This document shows positions 34,320 through 44,618 of a stretch of DNA of 64,000 bases, piece by piece. The DNA comes from Thermoplasmata archaeon. Lineage in GTDB: Archaea > Thermoplasmatota > Thermoplasmata > Lutacidiplasmatales > UBA184. The stretch is taken from positions 1 through 64,000 of the forward strand of contig JAKAYL010000002.1 of NCBI GenBank assembly GCA_021809545.1, given 5' to 3'. A program made the position numbers and the translations under genes. The notes under the pieces were generated by a model that was given only the letters and a program-made list of their open reading frames with translations, searched no databases and was not told the origin of the DNA. How positions within the stretch are numbered: position 1 is the first letter of the stretch; each line of letters starts with the position of its first letter.

Positions 34320-35086
34320 GAGTCGACCTCGGCCGAGAGGGAGGGGAGCAGTTCCTGCGATCGGGAGGCCGCCGGGGCATCCAGATACCAGGTGAGGTTT
34401 CCTGCCGAACGGATTTGGCTCACGGGAAGGTTGGGATCTCCCGAGGGAAGGGACCGAAGGACCTGGGCCACGCGTTCCGCTTTCTCGGAACCCGTTACCA
34501 GTACACCGACCTCACGGGACGAGGAAAGGCACGTCCGGGTCAGGCTAACCCGGGGGACGAACGGAGGTTGGCCGGGATGGGGGACCGCCACCGTGCGACG
34601 GCCGGGCTCCCCTTCGAGCGGCTGCCCCGGGAAGAGGGAAGCCGTGTGCCCATCCTTTCCCATCCCGAGGAGAACGTAATCGAAGTCCGGGGTCTCGCTC
34701 CCTAGGGATCGGGAGAGCTCCTCCTCGTACCGCAGGGCGGCCTCCTCGGCCGTGGGTGCCTCACCGGGGATTCGATGGAGGTGGTCCCCAGGGACCGGGA
34801 CCTTGTCCAGGAGATCCGCTCTCGCTTCCCGATAATTGCTCTCCGGGTCCTGGGGAGGCACACACCGCTCGTCTCCCCAGAAGACCTCGACCTCACCCCA
34901 CGGAAGCCCTCCGGGTCCTTGCCCGGCGAGTAGCCGGTAGAGAGGGCGGGGCGTGCCCCCTCCGCTGAGCACCAGCCGGAACCTGCCCCGGGTGCTCCGT
35001 GCGGCGCGGGCTCCCTCGGACAGGTCCGCCGCGAGCCGACGGCAGATCGCATCGGGATCCTTTGCGACCCGCACCCTCAGCGTCAT
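34316..35086 (-). CDS. pgl: 6-phosphogluconolactonase
   Basis: Predicted 256 residues, DevB/Pgl family. Hydrolyses 6-phosphogluconolactone. Signatures: 'LVLSGGGTPRPLYRLLA' near residue 38, 'VEVFWGDERCVPPQDPESNY' near 66-85, 'LLGMGKDGHTASLFPG' near 139. ATG at 35086 overlaps the zwf stop by 4 bases, fitting its place after glucose-6-phosphate dehydrogenase. Confidence 0.95.
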   Translation of the reverse strand: MTLRVRVAKDPDAICRRLAADLSEGARAARSTRGRFRLVLSGGGTPRPLYRLLAGQGPGGLPWGEVEVFWGDERCVPPQDPESNYREARADLLDKVPVPGDHLHRIPGEAPTAEEAALRYEEELSRSLGSETPDFDYVLLGMGKDGHTASLFPGQPLEGEPGRRTVAVPHPGQPPFVPRVSLTRTCLSSSREVGVLVTGSEKAERVAQVLRSLPSGDPNLPVSQIRSAGNLTWYLDAPAASRSQELLPSLSAEVDS

Positions 35087-36540
35087 AGGTCATTCCACCG
35101 GTAGCCGAGTTCCCCCGTGAGTTGGGAAGATTCCGCCGGACCCGCGCTGCCCGGCGAATACTTGTGGACCGGGGGAGGGTGGGAGAGGATAGCGTCGTAG
35201 AGGCGCCAGGACTCCTCCACCTCGTCGGCCCGGACGAAGAGGGTCTGGTCCCCGGAGAGCACGTCGAGGAGCAGCGTCTCGTAGGCGTCCCGGATCTCTC
35301 CGAAAACGTCCGAGTAGCGGAACTTCATCCGGTGGGTCTGGGTCCGGGTCGCCTCTCCGGGCACCTTGATCTCGAAGGCAAGATCGAACCCCTCGTCGGG
35401 CTGAAGGATGATGGAGAGCCGGTCGGGGTTCACCTCGTACTCCTCCGATAGCTGGAAGAAGGAGATGGGGGGAGCCTTGAAGGTCACGGTGATCCGGGTG
35501 GACTTCCGGGGCAAGCGCTTTCCCGTCCGGAGGAAGAACGGGACGCCGTGCCAGCGCCAGCTTGCGACCCGGAGACGGATCGCGGCATAGGTCTCCGTCG
35601 TGGAATCGGCCCTCACCCCGGGCTCCTCACGGTAGCCAGCGACGTCCTTGCCGTCGACCTTCCCCGAAGTATACTGCCCGAACACCACGTCCGATGGGCC
35701 GGGTCGTTCCACGGAGCGCAGGACCTTGACCTTCTCGTTGCGGATCGCATCCGCTTCGAAGGCCCCAGGAACTTCCATCGCGATGAGGGTCAAGAGCTGC
35801 GTCAGGTGGTTCTGCACCATATCCCGCATCGCCCCCGCCGTATCGTAGTACTCTGCGCGGCCCTCCACCCCCAGGGACTCCGAGACCGTGATCTGGACGT
35901 GCTCCACCCACTGCCGGTTCCAAAGGGACTCGATGAACAGGTTCGCGAAACGGAAGACCAGCAGGTTCTGAACGGTCTCCTTGCCCAGGTAATGGTCGAT
36001 GCGGTAGACCTGTTCTTCCTTGAAGGATTGGTGGATGTCGCGATTGAGGGACTCCGCCGAGGCGAGGTCCCGCCCGAAGGGTTTCTCTACGACCAGGCGG
36101 GTCCACCCGGGTCCCCGGGAAAGGCCGGCACTGCCCAATCCCTCCATCGCCGGGTGCAGCGCCCCCAAGGGCAGGGCCAGGTAGAGCACGCGGTTGCCCG
36201 GGAGCCCGCGGGCGGCTTCGATCTGCCGGATCCGCTCCGCCAAACGTTGATAGTCCTCCGGGCCCCCCTCACCGAGGCATTGGTAATGGAGGACCTCGCG
36301 GCACCACGGCTCGAGGCCTTCGGTCGTCCCGGCCTTCTCTTCGACGAGATGTTGGAGACCGAGCGCACGAAACTGATCCTCCGATATCGGTTTCCGGGCC
36401 GCCCCCAGGATGACGCTCGGTGAGACGATCTCCCCCTTCTGGTAGAGCTTGTGCAGGGACGGAAGCAACTTCCGCATCATGAGGTCACCCGTGGCGCCGA
36501 GGACGACGAAGAGGTGCGGGGGCGTGGTCGGCGTGCTCAC
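35083..36540 (-). CDS. zwf: Glucose-6-phosphate 1-dehydrogenase
   Basis: Predicted 485 residues, normal for bacterial-type Zwf. Oxidises glucose 6-phosphate with NADP+ or NAD+. N-terminal 'FVVLGATGDLMMRKLLPSL', 'LVVEKPFGRDL' near 148, and the active-site 'YRIDHYLGKETVQNLL' near 178 with the catalytic His further on. The GTG at 36540 (overlapping the gnd stop) is used because the Rossmann motif begins ten residues later; the longer frame reads into gnd. Archaea seldom carry this enzyme, so acquisition from bacteria is likely. Confidence 0.95.
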   Translation of the reverse strand: MSTPTTPPHLFVVLGATGDLMMRKLLPSLHKLYQKGEIVSPSVILGAARKPISEDQFRALGLQHLVEEKAGTTEGLEPWCREVLHYQCLGEGGPEDYQRLAERIRQIEAARGLPGNRVLYLALPLGALHPAMEGLGSAGLSRGPGWTRLVVEKPFGRDLASAESLNRDIHQSFKEEQVYRIDHYLGKETVQNLLVFRFANLFIESLWNRQWVEHVQITVSESLGVEGRAEYYDTAGAMRDMVQNHLTQLLTLIAMEVPGAFEADAIRNEKVKVLRSVERPGPSDVVFGQYTSGKVDGKDVAGYREEPGVRADSTTETYAAIRLRVASWRWHGVPFFLRTGKRLPRKSTRITVTFKAPPISFFQLSEEYEVNPDRLSIILQPDEGFDLAFEIKVPGEATRTQTHRMKFRYSDVFGEIRDAYETLLLDVLSGDQTLFVRADEVEESWRLYDAILSHPPPVHKYSPGSAGPAESSQLTGELGYRWNDL

Positions 36541-37451
36541 TTTCCCTGCTCCTTCTCGAACGCGTGGCCCCCGAACTTGTTCCGCATCATCGCCAGAAGG
36601 CGCTCCGAAAAGGGGTCGACCTCCCGCGAGCGGATCCGCGCCTCGAGCGCCAACGTGATGATGGGGACTGGGACATCGAGCGCCAGGGCCTCGGCCACGG
36701 TCCACCGGCCCTCTCCCGAGTCCGCCACCCAGGGCTTCACTCCCTTCAGTTCCGGGCTCTCCGTCAGGATCTGCTCTACGAGCTCGAGCAGCCAAGAACG
36801 GACGACGCTGCCGTACCTCCAGATGCGGGCGATCTGAGCGAGGTCCAATCCGAACTCCTTCTTGGCCTCGAGGACCGAAAAACCCTCCGAGTAGGCCTCC
36901 ATCAGCCCGTATTCGATCCCGTTGTGCACCATCTTCACGAAGTGGCCGGATCCGACGGGACCGACGTGGCCCCATCCCCGGTCCGCCGCCGGGGCAAGGG
37001 ACTCGAGGACCGGCCGCAGCCGGTCCACGTCTTCCTTCTCGCCGCCAACCATCATGCTGTACCCCTCGGTCAACCCCCAGATGCCGCCGCTAGTGCCGAC
37101 GTCGACGTACCGGCACCCCCAGGAGCGCACCAGCTCGGCCCTGCGGAGGGTATCCTTGTAGAAGGAATTCCCTCCATCGACCACGAGGTCCCCCGCCGAG
37201 AGGTTCGGCTTCAGCTGGGAAAGCACCTCATCGACCGCGGCGCCCGAGGGCACCATGAGCCACACCACCCTGGGAGAAGGGAGCTTGGCCATGAGTTCGG
37301 GGAGGGAGGCCGAGCCCACCATCCCCTTCGAAACAAAGCTGGCGACGAGTTCCGGCCGTCGAGCGAAGCCCACCACCCGGTGCCCTCCTTGGATCAGCCG
37401 TAGCACCATGTTCCCGCCCATCTTCCCCAGTCCTATCATTCCTAGTTCCAT
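36537..37451 (-). CDS. gnd: 6-phosphogluconate dehydrogenase, decarboxylating (short YqeC/GntZ type)
   Basis: Predicted 304 residues, the short form of the enzyme (about 300 against about 470). Converts 6-phosphogluconate to ribulose 5-phosphate, CO2 and NAD(P)H. 'MIGLGKMGGNMVLRLIQGG' at the start, 'VVDGGNSFYKDT' near 90, 'YVDVGTSGGIWGLTEGYSMM' near 114-133, and the catalytic Lys/Asn stretch 'HFVKMVHNGIEYGLMEAY' near 169. A strong GGAGGT Shine-Dalgarno stands before the ATG at 37451, with a 30-base gap from the HAD gene. Confidence 0.95.
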   Translation of the reverse strand: MELGMIGLGKMGGNMVLRLIQGGHRVVGFARRPELVASFVSKGMVGSASLPELMAKLPSPRVVWLMVPSGAAVDEVLSQLKPNLSAGDLVVDGGNSFYKDTLRRAELVRSWGCRYVDVGTSGGIWGLTEGYSMMVGGEKEDVDRLRPVLESLAPAADRGWGHVGPVGSGHFVKMVHNGIEYGLMEAYSEGFSVLEAKKEFGLDLAQIARIWRYGSVVRSWLLELVEQILTESPELKGVKPWVADSGEGRWTVAEALALDVPVPIITLALEARIRSREVDPFSERLLAMMRNKFGGHAFEKEQGK

Positions 37452-37481
37452 CGTTTTACCTCCTTAGTTGGATCCTCAAGA

Positions 37482-38090
37482 TCATACCACCCCGGCCGTG
37501 GCGAGCTCCTCCCCGAGCATCTCGGGGTTCCGCACCAGGAGCGTCTGCATCCCCAGACGGGAGGCAGCCGTAACATTCTCCGGGCGGTCGTCAAGAAAGA
37601 GGCACTCTCCGGGCGCCCGTTGGGTGACCCCCAGGGCCACGCGGAAGGCTTCCGGTTCCGGCTTCCTCCATCCCGTGTAGCACGAGCTGAAGAAGAGGGA
37701 GAAGAACTCCCGTAGCCCGAACCGCTCGATACGGAACTCGTTCAATTCCTTCGACTCATTGCTCAGGGCAGCCATCGTGTAGCGGCCGCTCCGGGCCAGC
37801 TTGCGCACGCTTTCCAACGCCGAGGGATGAGGGGCAGACTGCCCGAAGAAGAACTCGCGGAAGTCTTTTTGGGAGAGGGTGGAAGCATCCGTGTCGAGAA
37901 CCTCCCGCAGGTAGTCCTCAAGGGAGAGATGACCGCGTTCGAAGGAATCCACGAGACGGGCATGCCGCGCCTCAAAGCGAACGGGATCCAGGCCAAACCG
38001 CTGGCAGGCCTTGAGCCGACGGTCGCGGTCCCAAGCATTGGAAAGCAGGACCCCACCGATGTCGAAGAAGAGCGCGGAGATCTCAGCCAT
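37482..38090 (-). CDS. HAD-superfamily phosphatase (subfamily IA)
   Basis: Predicted 202 residues. 'ALFFDIGGVLLSNAWDRD' at the start carries the first half of the nucleophile motif (DxGGV, so the second Asp of DxD is replaced by Gly as in YihX/epoxide-hydrolase-like HADs), 'MAALSNESKELNEFR' motif II, 'GWRKPEPEAFRVAL' motif III Lys, and 'ECLFLDDRPENVTAA' motif IV. Its place between tal-pgi (8-base overlap) and gnd suggests a sugar-phosphate or side-product phosphatase for this pathway; that is inference. Confidence 0.85.
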   Translation of the reverse strand: MAEISALFFDIGGVLLSNAWDRDRRLKACQRFGLDPVRFEARHARLVDSFERGHLSLEDYLREVLDTDASTLSQKDFREFFFGQSAPHPSALESVRKLARSGRYTMAALSNESKELNEFRIERFGLREFFSLFFSSCYTGWRKPEPEAFRVALGVTQRAPGECLFLDDRPENVTAASRLGMQTLLVRNPEMLGEELATAGVV

Positions 38091-40830
38091 GGAGCAGCTC
38101 CCGGAACGATCCGAGCCCCTGCGCCGACTCACGGCCGATATCGATCCGCAAGATCCGCCGCCCCTTCGACTGGAGGGCCAAGTAATCTCCGACCGATTGG
38201 GCCTGCACGATCTGTCCGAACGAGTAGTTTTCCCCGGGGACGGGTTCGTCCTCCCCCGGAGGGTCGACGATCTGCAGGAAGACCCCCGTGGGCGGGCCCC
38301 CCTTGTGCAATTGTCCCGTCGAGTGCAAGAAGCGGGGACCGTAGCCCACCGTGGTCGCCAGGTGGTACCGTAGGAGAAGATCCCGGCGGATCCCTTGAAG
38401 GAGAGCATCGTTGGACGGTTCGGGGGGAAGGAAGGCCTGCAAGGCGATGTAGTCTCCCGCGTGCGTCGTTCCCATCAGCGCTTGGAAGGCGGAACGCAAG
38501 GGAGCGGGCTCGTTGACCGGAACTGTGCGCACGGCTTCCCCGCGGTCCTTGCCTGGGCTCGCATCCATGGCTTTGCGGGCCAGTTGTTTGGCCAGCTCAA
38601 CGTCCGGCTGGTCGTAGGGATCGATCCCCAGGACGGTACCGGACAGTGCGACGGCCACCTCCCACCGGAAGAACTCCTGTCCGAGGTTCGCGAGCTCTGA
38701 GAGACGTACCCGCACCACGGGATGGCCCGCGGTCTCGAGGGCCGAGAGGTGACTCTCCAAGGCTTCCGTTCCCCCTTCCGGGCCGGAGAACGAGACGAAG
38801 ACACGATCGGGGCCGTAGCACTCGGGACCCGCCAGGGGCTCGTCGACCACGGGGAGGATCCCCCGCCCGTTCTTCCCAGTGCTCTCCGCGAAGAGCTGCT
38901 CCAGCCAGACCGGGAATGCCGCCAGGCGCCCGGTGCCATAGAGGGTCAGCTTGTCCCGCCCGTGCAAAGCGAGTTCCCCGAGGGCGGCTCCGAGCCGGAT
39001 CCCTGGGTTCTCTTCGGGAGGGACGCAGGCGGCACATCCCTCGGCCATGGCCCATGCCTGGCCGAGCACGCGCCGCACGTCGACCCCCGTGAGCGCCGCA
39101 GGCACGAGCCCGAAATGCGTGAGGGCCGAGTACCGGCCTCCCACCGTGGCGACCGCGTGAAACACTTTCCGGAATCCCTGTTCCGTGGCCAGGGTCGAGA
39201 GGGGCGTGCCCGCGTCCGTGATCGCCACGAAGTTGTGGTCGGGAGAGGAGGACTGCTTCCCGACCTTCTCCCGGAAGTACCGGTAGAAGGACAGCGTCTC
39301 GAGAGTGGTTCCCGATTTGCTGGAGACCAGGAAGAGCGCGGCGGCAGGGTCGATGGATGCGGCCAGGGAGCGCACCGCCAGCGGATGCGTGCTGTCGAGG
39401 ACGGCGAGAGAGGGAAACCCCGGACGGGATCCGAACACTCCTTGAAAGACCTTGGGGGCCAGGCTCGAACCGCCCATGCCCAGGAGGACGATGTGCTTCG
39501 TCCCTTCCTGCCGGACCTCGTCGGCAAACCGCTCGAGAGTGGTCAGCTCCTCCTGCATGTCCGCCGGGAGATGGAGCCAGCCGGTCCGCTCCCGCACATC
39601 CTTCGCAGGAGCTGCGGGCCAGAGCGACGGGTCCGGGTGCCAGAGTCGAGCGGAGACCTGCTGGGAGCCCCACGTCTTCAGACGCTCCTCAACGGTCGCG
39701 GAATAAGTTCCAAGATGGAGGGAGAGGGGATCCTCTTCCTCGGTGAGGATCTTCCGGCGCTTCGCCTCCAGCGCCTCCAAGAGCAGTCGGTAGGATTCCG
39801 CGAAGTCGGCGAGTCCCTCGACCTGGAGACGCTCGAGGATCGGTTCGAGCTCGACACCCAGGGCTTCCGTCTGGCGAAGGATCCTCTGGGCCTCTTCCAG
39901 TCCCGACTCCACGGCGCCCGACTGCAGGATGCCATGGTCTTCGAAGGCCGAAAGGGTCCGGGGGGGGATGGTGATGACCGTCTGGGGACCGATCAGCCCT
40001 TCGACGTAGTAGGTGTCGCGGCCGGAGGGGTCCTTCATGCTCACGCTGGCCCAGAGGATGCGCTGCGGCCGTCCTCCCCCCGCAGTGCCCGAGGGGCCCG
40101 AAGCGAAGATCTCCCGGTACCGTTGGTAGATGCCCTTGGCGTACGCCACGGCGACCTTTCCCTTCACCTCGGCGATGCGGGGATCCGTCCGGCCGTCTAG
40201 TTCGCGGGCAACGGCCGCGTCCACGCGGCTCACGAAGAGGGAGGCCACGGAAGCGACGGGATGGGAAGTCCCGGAATGGGAGCGTCCGCGGAGGTAGGCC
40301 TGGGCCACGGCCTCGTACTGAGATCGGGAGAAGAGCAGCGTCGCGTTGACCGGGATCCCTTCCCCGACAAGTCGTTCGAGGGCCATCGCCCCTTCCTTGG
40401 TGCTGGGCACCTTGATCATCACGTTGGGACGGCCGACCGAATCCCACAGATGGTGGGCGGCCCGCACCGTGCCCTCGACATCGTGCTCGAGGCCCGGGGC
40501 CACCTCGAGGCTCACATAGCCGTCCTCTCCCCCGGTCCGGTCGAAGACGGGGCGCAGGAGGTCCGCGGCTTCCCGCACATCCTCGACCGCCAGCCGCTCG
40601 TACAGCACCGAGGCGGGGAGGGAAGGGTCCTTGGAAAGGAGGGCGCGGAGACCCTCATCGTAGTCCTTGCTACCGACGATCGCCTTCTCGAAGATCGTCG
40701 GGTTGGACGTGACGCCGAGGATCCCCTGGGAGATCTGCTGCACCAACTCTCCGCTGCGGACGGAGCCTCGTCGGATGTAGTCCAGCCAGGGGGATTGTCC
40801 TGCGTTTCGGAGGGCGACCAGGGACGTCAC
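38083..40830 (-). CDS. Bifunctional transaldolase/glucose-6-phosphate isomerase
   Basis: Predicted 915 residues. N-terminal transaldolase (about 1-365): '[13 protein letters not shown]' near 40, '[12 protein letters not shown]', Schiff-base Lys in '[14 protein letters not shown]' near 138. C-terminal phosphoglucose isomerase (about 395-915): '[16 protein letters not shown]' near 448, '[20 protein letters not shown]' near 500. Such Tal-Pgi fusions are known from bacteria (for example Acidobacteria, some Actinobacteria and Cyanobacteria). The fusion links the non-oxidative branch to fructose/glucose 6-phosphate interconversion. GTG start overlaps the tkt stop (GTGA). Confidence 0.93.
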   Translation of the reverse strand: MTSLVALRNAGQSPWLDYIRRGSVRSGELVQQISQGILGVTSNPTIFEKAIVGSKDYDEGLRALLSKDPSLPASVLYERLAVEDVREAADLLRPVFDRTGGEDGYVSLEVAPGLEHDVEGTVRAAHHLWDSVGRPNVMIKVPSTKEGAMALERLVGEGIPVNATLLFSRSQYEAVAQAYLRGRSHSGTSHPVASVASLFVSRVDAAVARELDGRTDPRIAEVKGKVAVAYAKGIYQRYREIFASGPSGTAGGGRPQRILWASVSMKDPSGRDTYYVEGLIGPQTVITIPPRTLSAFEDHGILQSGAVESGLEEAQRILRQTEALGVELEPILERLQVEGLADFAESYRLLLEALEAKRRKILTEEEDPLSLHLGTYSATVEERLKTWGSQQVSARLWHPDPSLWPAAPAKDVRERTGWLHLPADMQEELTTLERFADEVRQEGTKHIVLLGMGGSSLAPKVFQGVFGSRPGFPSLAVLDSTHPLAVRSLAASIDPAAALFLVSSKSGTTLETLSFYRYFREKVGKQSSSPDHNFVAITDAGTPLSTLATEQGFRKVFHAVATVGGRYSALTHFGLVPAALTGVDVRRVLGQAWAMAEGCAACVPPEENPGIRLGAALGELALHGRDKLTLYGTGRLAAFPVWLEQLFAESTGKNGRGILPVVDEPLAGPECYGPDRVFVSFSGPEGGTEALESHLSALETAGHPVVRVRLSELANLGQEFFRWEVAVALSGTVLGIDPYDQPDVELAKQLARKAMDASPGKDRGEAVRTVPVNEPAPLRSAFQALMGTTHAGDYIALQAFLPPEPSNDALLQGIRRDLLLRYHLATTVGYGPRFLHSTGQLHKGGPPTGVFLQIVDPPGEDEPVPGENYSFGQIVQAQSVGDYLALQSKGRRILRIDIGRESAQGLGSFRELLHG

Positions 40831-42839
40831 GGCACACCCTCCGACGAGGGACCCAACAGTCTCTGTATCACCTCCTCAACATGTGAGGCGCTCATTCCCA
40901 AGTGCTCCGCTACCTTGTTGCCGGGGCCTGAGGCACCGAACCGATCGATCCCCAGTGCGACTCCCCGGTCTCCCACGTACCGGGACCAACCCATCGTGGA
41001 GGCCGCCTCCAGGGAGACGCGGGGGAGGTGGGGGAGGAGAACGGCGCCACGATACTCGGGCGTCTGCTCCTCAAAGAGTTCCCACGAGGGCATCGAGACG
41101 ACCCGGAGGCCGATCCCCCGGGTGGCCAAGTTCTTCTGGACCGTGAGGGCGAGCACGACCTCGGAGCCCGTCGCCAGCAGGACCGCGCGGGGTGCTGCCC
41201 CTGCGGGTTCCGAGAGGACGTACGCGCCGCGGGCCACCCCTTCCTGGGCCTTCGACCCGGTCCCTTCGAGCACGGGAAGCTTCTGTCGCGAGAGAACGAG
41301 GGAGACCGGCCCCTTCCGCTCCAGCATCACCCTCCATGCGGCGGAAACCTCGTTCGCGTCGGCCGGACGGATCACCGTCATGCCCGGCATCGCGCGCAAG
41401 CTGGCGAGGTGCTCGATGGGCTGGTGGGTCGGACCGTCCTCCCCTACCCAGACACTGTCGTGCGTGAAGATGAAGAGGGAATGCACTCCCATCAATGCGG
41501 AGAGCCGAAGGGAGGGCCGGGCGTAGTCCGAGAAGACGAAGAAGGTGGCACCGTACGGGAGCAGCCCCCCGTGGAGCGCCATGCCGTTGACGATGGCTAC
41601 CATAGCATTCTCGCGTACCCCGAAGTGGAGGTTGCGGGCCCCCTCGGTCTTCCCATCGAAGCTACCCATCCCCTTGAGGAGTGTCTTCGTGGACGGGGCC
41701 AGATCGGCCGAGCCGCCGATGAGGAGCGGAACGGCGGCCGCCACCGCATTCATCACCTTCTCGGAGGCCTCGCGGGTCGCGAGCGGGGGATCGCCCACTG
41801 CAAAGGCGGGCAGCGCTCGCGACCAGTTTTCGGGGAGGCGGCCTCCGATCGTGCGCTCGAACTCCTCCGCCTCGGATGGAAAACGCGACTGGTAGGTGGA
41901 GAAGAGCTCGTCCCAGGCCGCTTCCGCCGCGCGCCCGCGTTCCAGGGCCTTGCGCAAATGGGTGCGGGCCTCCTCGGGAAAGTAGAAGGGGGGTTCGACG
42001 GGGAAGCCGAGAGCGGTCTTCGTGGCCCGTGTGTTCTCCGGGCCGAGCGGCTCCCCATGGGCTTCCTTGGTGTCCTGCCGGGGGCTCCCGTATCCGATGT
42101 GCGTGCGGACCTGGATCAGGGTGGGACGGTCCCGACGTGAGGTGGCCTGCTGCAGGGCGGCATCGAGCGCTTCGACGTCGTTCCCGTCGGCGACACGAAG
42201 GACCCTCCAGCCGTAGGCCTCGAACCGGGCCGGAACGTTCTCGGTGAAGGAGAGCTCGGTCGATCCCTCCAACGAGATGTGATTGTCGTCGTAGAGATAG
42301 ACCAGCTTGCCGAGCCCCAGATGGCCGGCCAGGGAGGCCGCCTCCGAGGCGATCCCCTCCATGAGGTCCCCGTCCGAGACGAGGCCATAGGTGAAGTGGT
42401 CGGTCAACGGGAATCCTTCGCGGTTGAAACGGGCGGCGAGGTGCTCCTCCGCAAGGGCCATCCCGACGCCCATGGCGAATCCCTGACCGAGCGGACCGGT
42501 GGTCGCTTCGACCCCGGGGGTGTGCCGATATTCGGGATGTCCGGGAGTGCGGCTGCCCATCTGACGGAACTGCTTCAGGTCCTCGAGGGTCAGGTCATAT
42601 CCCGTGGCGTGAAGAAGGGCATAGAGGAGCGCGGACCCATGGCCCGCAGAAAGGACGAACCGATCCCGGTTCCACCATCGGGGGTTGGCAGGGTTGTGCC
42701 GTAGCCGTCGGTCCCACAGCACGTAGGCCATGGGGGCGGCGCCGAGGGGAAGCCCCGGGTGTCCCGACCGGGCCTGCTCCACGGAGTCCACCGCCAGGAA
42801 GCGGAGGGAGTTGATGCAGAGCTGATCGAGATCACTCAT
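40827..42839 (-). CDS. tkt: Transketolase, full-length
   Basis: Predicted 670 residues, like bacterial and eukaryotic transketolases (about 663); many archaea instead use two half-size subunits. Thiamine-diphosphate enzyme exchanging two-carbon units. '[18 protein letters not shown]' near 25, '[15 protein letters not shown]' near 63, '[19 protein letters not shown]' near 113, ThDP/Mg motif '[20 protein letters not shown]' through 'DDNHISLEG' near 155-187, and the pyrimidine-domain '[20 protein letters not shown]' near 460. First gene of the pathway operon; TATA-like element (42863-42870) suggests a leaderless start at the ATG at 42839. Confidence 0.96.
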   Translation of the reverse strand: MSDLDQLCINSLRFLAVDSVEQARSGHPGLPLGAAPMAYVLWDRRLRHNPANPRWWNRDRFVLSAGHGSALLYALLHATGYDLTLEDLKQFRQMGSRTPGHPEYRHTPGVEATTGPLGQGFAMGVGMALAEEHLAARFNREGFPLTDHFTYGLVSDGDLMEGIASEAASLAGHLGLGKLVYLYDDNHISLEGSTELSFTENVPARFEAYGWRVLRVADGNDVEALDAALQQATSRRDRPTLIQVRTHIGYGSPRQDTKEAHGEPLGPENTRATKTALGFPVEPPFYFPEEARTHLRKALERGRAAEAAWDELFSTYQSRFPSEAEEFERTIGGRLPENWSRALPAFAVGDPPLATREASEKVMNAVAAAVPLLIGGSADLAPSTKTLLKGMGSFDGKTEGARNLHFGVRENAMVAIVNGMALHGGLLPYGATFFVFSDYARPSLRLSALMGVHSLFIFTHDSVWVGEDGPTHQPIEHLASLRAMPGMTVIRPADANEVSAAWRVMLERKGPVSLVLSRQKLPVLEGTGSKAQEGVARGAYVLSEPAGAAPRAVLLATGSEVVLALTVQKNLATRGIGLRVVSMPSWELFEEQTPEYRGAVLLPHLPRVSLEAASTMGWSRYVGDRGVALGIDRFGASGPGNKVAEHLGMSASHVEEVIQRLLGPSSEGVP

Positions 42840-42950
42840 CGTGCCTATGTCAAGCAGCGACCGTATTTCTACTTGCCGAGGCGTGCAGAGGAATGCGATC
42901 CACCGGGCGAAGGCGACGCGTGCCCTGTCCGGGGTACGGACCCTCGGCCC

Positions 42951-43520
42951 TCAGTAGGGAGTTCCGCACTTGTTGCAGAACTTGCTGTCGGGGGAGACCC
43001 TCGGGGAGAAGCACTTGGGGCAGCTTCCGGTAGGGACCGCGGCGGCAGCGGGCGAACGAGCGGGCACGTTCGGAGAGGAAACCTCGGTGGGCACCACCGA
43101 GGGTTCGGGAGCGCTCCCTGCGAGGGGGACGAGCGCCTCCCGGGCCCGGTCGAGGAAAAGCCCCGGTACGATCCCGCCGAAGAGGAAGGCGAGGAGGAGA
43201 CGGCTCCCCCCGAGCACGGAGCGGCTCTGCGCGTAATTCCTCTTCTTCCAGAGGAGCAGTTGGCCGGCGCGGACGGTGAACGCCAGGTAGAGGTCCACGG
43301 CACCGCCGATGGCCAGAAGGCCGAGCGCGACGACGGGCAACCCTTCCCACGGGAAACGCGGGGTGACGTAGATGGTGTACCCTATCCATGCGGCGAGGAC
43401 AACGAGAACCGCCCCGATACCACCGGCGGCCGCGGTCATACGCTTCAGTTCCTGATCCGCCACCTCGGCCTCGACCGGGAGCGGTTCCTGCCTTTCGCTG
43501 CTCATGCTTGCTGTCCTCAT
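42951..43520 (-). CDS. Membrane protein with C-terminal zinc ribbon
   Basis: Predicted 189 residues. Two or three membrane helices (about 30-50, 58-80 and a shorter one near 105-120) and a C-terminal treble-clef-like ribbon 'CPKCFSPRVSPDSKFCNKCG'. Seven bases after the pilin-like gene, thus the last gene of the pilus operon, and 111 bases before tkt. An ATG at 43520 or 43505 is possible; 43520 follows GGAG closely. Function unknown; the ribbon mirrors the one on the secretion ATPase at 47303. Confidence 0.6.
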   Translation of the reverse strand: MRTASMSSERQEPLPVEAEVADQELKRMTAAAGGIGAVLVVLAAWIGYTIYVTPRFPWEGLPVVALGLLAIGGAVDLYLAFTVRAGQLLLWKKRNYAQSRSVLGGSRLLLAFLFGGIVPGLFLDRAREALVPLAGSAPEPSVVPTEVSSPNVPARSPAAAAVPTGSCPKCFSPRVSPDSKFCNKCGTPY

Positions 43521-43527
43521 CTTCTCC

Positions 43528-44082
43528 TCACAGCGGGCACGTGTGGGCGTGACCGTCCATGGCGTAGACCGTAGTGAGGAATGTGCTGCTGCCATCGAGG
43601 ATGACTCCCTCCTGCCAGGCAACGAAATTGATCCCGTACCCGAAGCTCAGGCAATCGTACTCGGAGGCTGTGAGCCAGGTCGAGTTGACCGAGGCCCCGT
43701 CCAAGCCGCGGGCGAGGCTGTAGTTGAGCAGGTGGACGGGTTCCGAGAGCTCGATGTACGAGCTCAGGGGAGAACCCCCGGAGACGTTCGCCGTGGCGAC
43801 GACGAAATCCGACGTGACCTCGATCGAATAGGCGTGCCCCGAGATCTCGGCAGGGAGTTGGACCCCGACGAAACTATGGTTGTAGAAGAAGGGCTGCGAG
43901 ACGCTCGCCCCCACCCCTTCGATACGGTCGATGTGGTCCGCCACGAGCGAGGCCACGTTCCCGAGCCCGATCCCGAGCGCATAGTTGTTCTCGGCCGAGG
44001 CAAAGATCACGTCGGCAGTGACCACGAGGCCCAATACCAGGATCGACACGATGCCGAGGGAGATCGCCCAATCGTAGATCAT
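43528..44082 (-). CDS. Pilin-like secreted protein, single membrane helix
   Basis: Predicted 184 residues: a short cytosolic start 'MIYDWAISLGIVS', one N-terminal helix (about 6-28), then an exported beta-rich domain with NxS/T sequons. This matches FlaF/FlaG-like or minor-pilin layouts. No RRG cleavage motif, so it may stay membrane-anchored as a pilus accessory. ATGA overlap with the gene at 44079. Confidence 0.6.
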   Translation of the reverse strand: MIYDWAISLGIVSILVLGLVVTADVIFASAENNYALGIGLGNVASLVADHIDRIEGVGASVSQPFFYNHSFVGVQLPAEISGHAYSIEVTSDFVVATANVSGGSPLSSYIELSEPVHLLNYSLARGLDGASVNSTWLTASEYDCLSFGYGINFVAWQEGVILDGSSTFLTTVYAMDGHAHTCPL

Positions 44083-44618
44083 GGGAGGATCTTGACCTCC
44101 ACGAAGGTCTTCGCGTAGGTCGAGGGGACCCCGCAGAGGGGCGAGCCCAACTCCACCTTGGTGAAGCCGAGGGTGTAACTCCCGGACGGGAGCGTGAGCG
44201 GGAGCGAGGTGGGATGGCCCGCCTGGCAGGAGAAGTTGCTCGCGTAAACGAGGGTCGCCCCGTTGTCGAACTGCACAAGGTACGAATGCCCCCCGATGAG
44301 GAACGTCACGTACGTGGCGTTGGGGTTGAGAGTGCTACCCTGGAAGAGCGCGGCCCCCACCAGGATCTTGCCCTGCTGGTTCACCGTGACTCCGAGGGTG
44401 AGGGTCGTGTTCGCGCCCCCGTCGTAGGTCTCCACCACGGTATTCGCGATCGAGGAGGCCTGTTGCTGGAGCGCCAAGAATTGCTGGCTGGTGAGGTAGG
44501 TGGCGAGCGCGCTCACCATGATGGGGATGACGATGAGCAGGATGATCACGATGATGATGAGCTCGAGAGGGACGTCGGTGACCCCCCGGCGGTTGCGCCG
44601 CGCGTGCCTTCCCCTCAT
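44079..44618 (-). CDS. Type IV pilin-like protein (RRG signal)
   Basis: Predicted 179 residues. Basic N-terminus 'MRGRHARRNRRGVTDVPLEL' followed by a strongly hydrophobic helix IIIVIILLIVIPIM: the class III (prepilin) layout, cleavage expected after RRG with the Glu at about +8 outside the core. Exported domain of about 130 residues with two Cys. Overlaps neighbours by 4 bases on both sides. Likely a major or minor pilin. Confidence 0.7.
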   Translation of the reverse strand: MRGRHARRNRRGVTDVPLELIIIVIILLIVIPIMVSALATYLTSQQFLALQQQASSIANTVVETYDGGANTTLTLGVTVNQQGKILVGAALFQGSTLNPNATYVTFLIGGHSYLVQFDNGATLVYASNFSCQAGHPTSLPLTLPSGSYTLGFTKVELGSPLCGVPSTYAKTFVEVKILP

